Assembly: GCA_030549335.1 (NCBI GenBank)
Contig: CM060187.1
Location: forward strand, 3,782,001 to 3,846,000
DNA: 64,000 nt
Source: Pontederia crassipes
Lineage: Eukaryota > Streptophyta > Magnoliopsida > Commelinales > Pontederiaceae
Reading direction: 5' to 3'
Every line of letters starts with the position of its first letter. Within the stretch, counting starts at the first letter, position 1. Both the position numbers and the translations under genes were made by a program. This document shows positions 61,410-64,000 of the stretch, in pieces. Under the pieces are notes generated by a model that made no database searches, was not told the origin of the DNA, and saw nothing but the letters and a program-made list of their open reading frames with translations.

Positions 61410-62866
61410 GAAGGGTGCATGATGCATGCCTTAAATTATTATCACATGCATAAGTCACGAGAGAGATGCTGGGTATATATGAGAGCATGACATTGACTTG
61501 GTAGTGTAGGATCCCAAAGGACACCAAGAGGGGGGGTGAATTGGTGTTTAACCGAAAATATCGATTTCATGAAATTCGTAGTGGAAGCACAAAACCGATT
61601 TTTAAAACCTTTGCAATTAAGATTATAAACACAATATTAGAAGGAGAGAGAGTGAGAGAAATCAAACATAAATAGACGTGGTGGTTGTTGACGAGATTCG
61701 GCCACACCTTGACCTACATCCCCGCTCCGACTTCTCAACCTCGAGACCATCGGAGATTTCACTAAGCACTTCCTTTGTTACAAATGGGGCAAGAAAGAAA
61801 ATCCTTTACACCAACCACCTTTTCTCCGCTTCGAGAGGCAATGCAACCTCTCCTCCTAAGAAGCTAATCTTTTCTCTCCCTTAAGAGGTAAGATTTGGAA
61901 CCTCTTTTACATAGGAGCTCTTACAATCTTTCTAAAAAATAGTTTCTTTCTTTTACAATAGAATACTCACAAGAAGAGAAGAGAGAAAGAGAGAAAGCTC
62001 TAAATGATAACTTCAAGCGAAATGATCTTTTTTTTATTTCTTGAAGTTTTGCTTTGATGCTTGGATTAGTTACTTTTGCTGCTGGCCTTGGCACTCCTTT
62101 TATAGGCTCTGGTATGTGGAAATTCGTCCAGAATTAATTCCACATTTTCTCCTCAAAATATAGCCATTACTGTTCATTTCAGTAATGGACCGGTCGACCG
62201 AGCTATATGACCGTTGCGCTGATTTCTCCAGTTGCCGCAGCTGGTCAGTCGACCGGACTATTGGCCGGTGTCTCAACCGGTACAGTCTCACAGTTTTGAT
62301 TTGTAGCTGTTGAGCTGATCGATCGGCCGCTGCATCGACCGATCTGTCGACCGGTACAGTCTCGCAGTTTTCATTTGAGCAGCTTATGCCTTGATCGGTC
62401 GACCGGAATAATCTCGCAGTTTTCATTTGAGCAGCTTATGCCTTGATCGGTCGACCGGTATCTCCGATCGGACAACCGGACTATCTCGATCGTCTTTCAT
62501 AACTTCGACAGGCAGGTTGATCGCCCTGCACTATTTTGAGCATAACTTTATGCACGGTTATCTAAATTAGATGATCTTGGAGTCTATGGAAAGCTAACAG
62601 AATTCTCTACAATTTTGATATTCCACATTCATCCAAAACTAATAAGATCAGTGCCAATTATTTAATCAAATTATAGTGCATAAAGTTATCTCTTTTTCTT
62701 TAAACTTTTTAGCATTTTATCTTTAATCATTCGAGGTTTGTATCATTCAAATATAATTTAATATGTCATTAAAACTTAGATCCAACATATAAGATACTTT
62801 TTGATAAAATCGTGTGAGTCGAGGCTCAAAATGAACAATATCCTATGCAAGTGCAAGAGTGTTACA
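61410..62866 (+). repeat. Second copy of the short LTR-like repeat, interrupted
   Basis: 61,410-61,504 and 62,788-62,866 together match 58,280-58,447 (shared phrases GAGAGATGCTGG, TTTTGATAAAA, CAATATCCTATGCAAGTGC and the GTTACA end). The 1,283 bp between them is an insertion absent from the first copy. Confidence 0.7.
61505..62787. mobile_element. 1.28 kb insertion, probable solo LTR
   Basis: Starts TGTAGGATCCC and ends GATCCAACA, imperfect inverted ends with TG/CA termini. It holds GAGGGGGGGTGAATTGG-like sequence near its start, which I associate with plant LTR retrotransposons. A GGTCGACCG cluster lies at 62,188-62,470, where a roughly 50 bp segment (CTCGCAGTTTTCATTTGAGC onward) occurs twice in tandem. 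No clear target duplication. Confidence 0.6.
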
Positions 62867-62879
62867 TGATGCATGCAAA

Positions 62880-64000
62880 ATTCAACATATATTTAGTATT
62901 TCATTTAACCTCATTTCGAATCATTTTCTAATAGCATGCATCATTTTATGGGCTTATTTGTATTAATTTTACAAAAATGAAAAACTACCCAAATATTCGA
63001 TTTTATTGTCTAGAAAGCAAGAAAACTGAATTACAAAGCCAACGGAGAAAATCGCACTCAAATCGGAGTTAAAACGGAACCAAAAAGCGAAAAAAGTGAA
63101 GTAAAGTTGAAATGGCACTTTAACGGGCCGTGAGGGAACTTTAACGAGCCGTGAAACTCTGTTTCAGACGTTAAAATGTGTTTTTCCAGTCATCCCGAGT
63201 TACGGCCGTGAACAGGCCTTCACGGGCTGTGAAATCTACTATTTAAACACTGTAAGGACCGTAAAAATCCTCTACCGTGAAATCCCAATTCTAATGCGAT
63301 TGGGACACCATTTAAGTCGTTAAAACCATGTTACAGAATGTGTTGAAGCCTAGTTTCAAGATTTGAACAAATTTTTGGAAGAATTTCAAGTGCACAAGTA
63401 TTTCTACTCATATTATATAATCCTAGGATGATTTAGAAACATATTAAGGCCCAAATTTCGAAGTTTGACAAGGCCAAAATTTCAGAACTAATTCATATTC
63501 GATTTTTTCTTATTTCACATAGAAAAGGTGCCTTCTATAGTCAGAAGATATTATGTTAGGGCCTGCAACCTGTCCTTTGAAGCCAAGAACGTGAGAAGAC
63601 TCTAAAGGCTCATTGAAAAGACTCCTGCTGGATCGACTCTAGATGAGAATTCTGCAGCAGTTCATTGATGATTTCCAAAGAGTATTATCTATTCTACTTA
63701 ATGATGGGATGATGCTAGACATTTATTTTTCTATCTTTAGTTCTTCTCTAGTTTAGGATCTTAGTTCTTGCTTCTATAATTTAGAGTTTTTCGTTATCTT
63801 TCTATTTTATAATAGTTCTATTGTTAAAGGCAAACTATTAAACCTTATTTCATAATCGATTATAGTTCAATTTTCTTTCGAATATGCATGTTATTATTAA
63901 TGCTTTTTCAGAGATTGATTGCCTTTTATACTTAGCTATCATCTTTGTAGGAGTAGTTACTTTTGATTGCATGATTTCTGTGGAATTGATTCTTGACCTT
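62880..64000 (+). repeat. LTR-like sequence running off the window, Tat/Athila type
   Basis: Non-coding, with phrases such as AATCGCACTCAAATCGGAG and a cluster of CGGGCCGTGA / CACGGGCTGTGA motifs (63,122-63,285) like those in plant Tat/Athila LTRs. The end lies outside the window. Confidence 0.45.

Overview
The window is nuclear DNA of a flowering plant. It has intron-containing genes with GT-AG junctions, Ty3/gypsy chromovirus and Athila-type retrotransposons, an L1-like LINE and Au-type SINEs ending in TTGTTG tails. A GC-rich first exon with a GCCATGG start hints at a monocot, but that is only a lean. I see no tRNA, rRNA, CRISPR or prokaryotic feature.

Layout. 1-3.8 kb is AT-rich and LTR-like, with no credible gene. 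3,811-13,756 is a minus-strand chromovirus (Tekay/Del-like: gag, protease, RT, RNase H, integrase, chromodomain) with about 2.2-2.3 kb LTRs and many frameshifts. Its upstream end has been copied: the first ~219 bp of the internal region, the whole 5' LTR, a CT microsatellite and ~80 bp of host flank form a 2.56 kb unit present four times head to tail (11,323-21,643). 22.8-30.5 kb is an eight-exon gene for a putative glucose-6-phosphate 1-epimerase; its introns hold a MITE candidate, a fresh 178 bp tandem duplication and two SINEs facing each other. About 33.8-47.0 kb is a decayed LINE whose RT is split by a 6.9 kb internally deleted Athila-like element. 48.1-50.0 kb is a two-exon gene for a SAGA Hfi1/ADA1/TADA1-family protein. 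52.7-54.9 kb (minus) is a RING-H2 E3 ubiquitin ligase gene that carries a one-base frameshift in this sequence. 57.6-58.1 kb is a FAR1-like SWIM-domain remnant. 58.2-64 kb is a pile of LTR-like repeats, including a probable 2.9 kb solo LTR and an insertion recognisable by comparison with an empty copy of its target.

The three host genes are unrelated in function (sugar-phosphate anomer interconversion, chromatin coactivator, ubiquitin ligation) and nothing suggests joint regulation. What stands out is structural: the LTR-plus-flank array, ultra-short SINE insertions with perfect target duplications, a near-perfect intronic SINE hairpin, and clusters of short palindromes that differ in sequence from one LTR family to the next.
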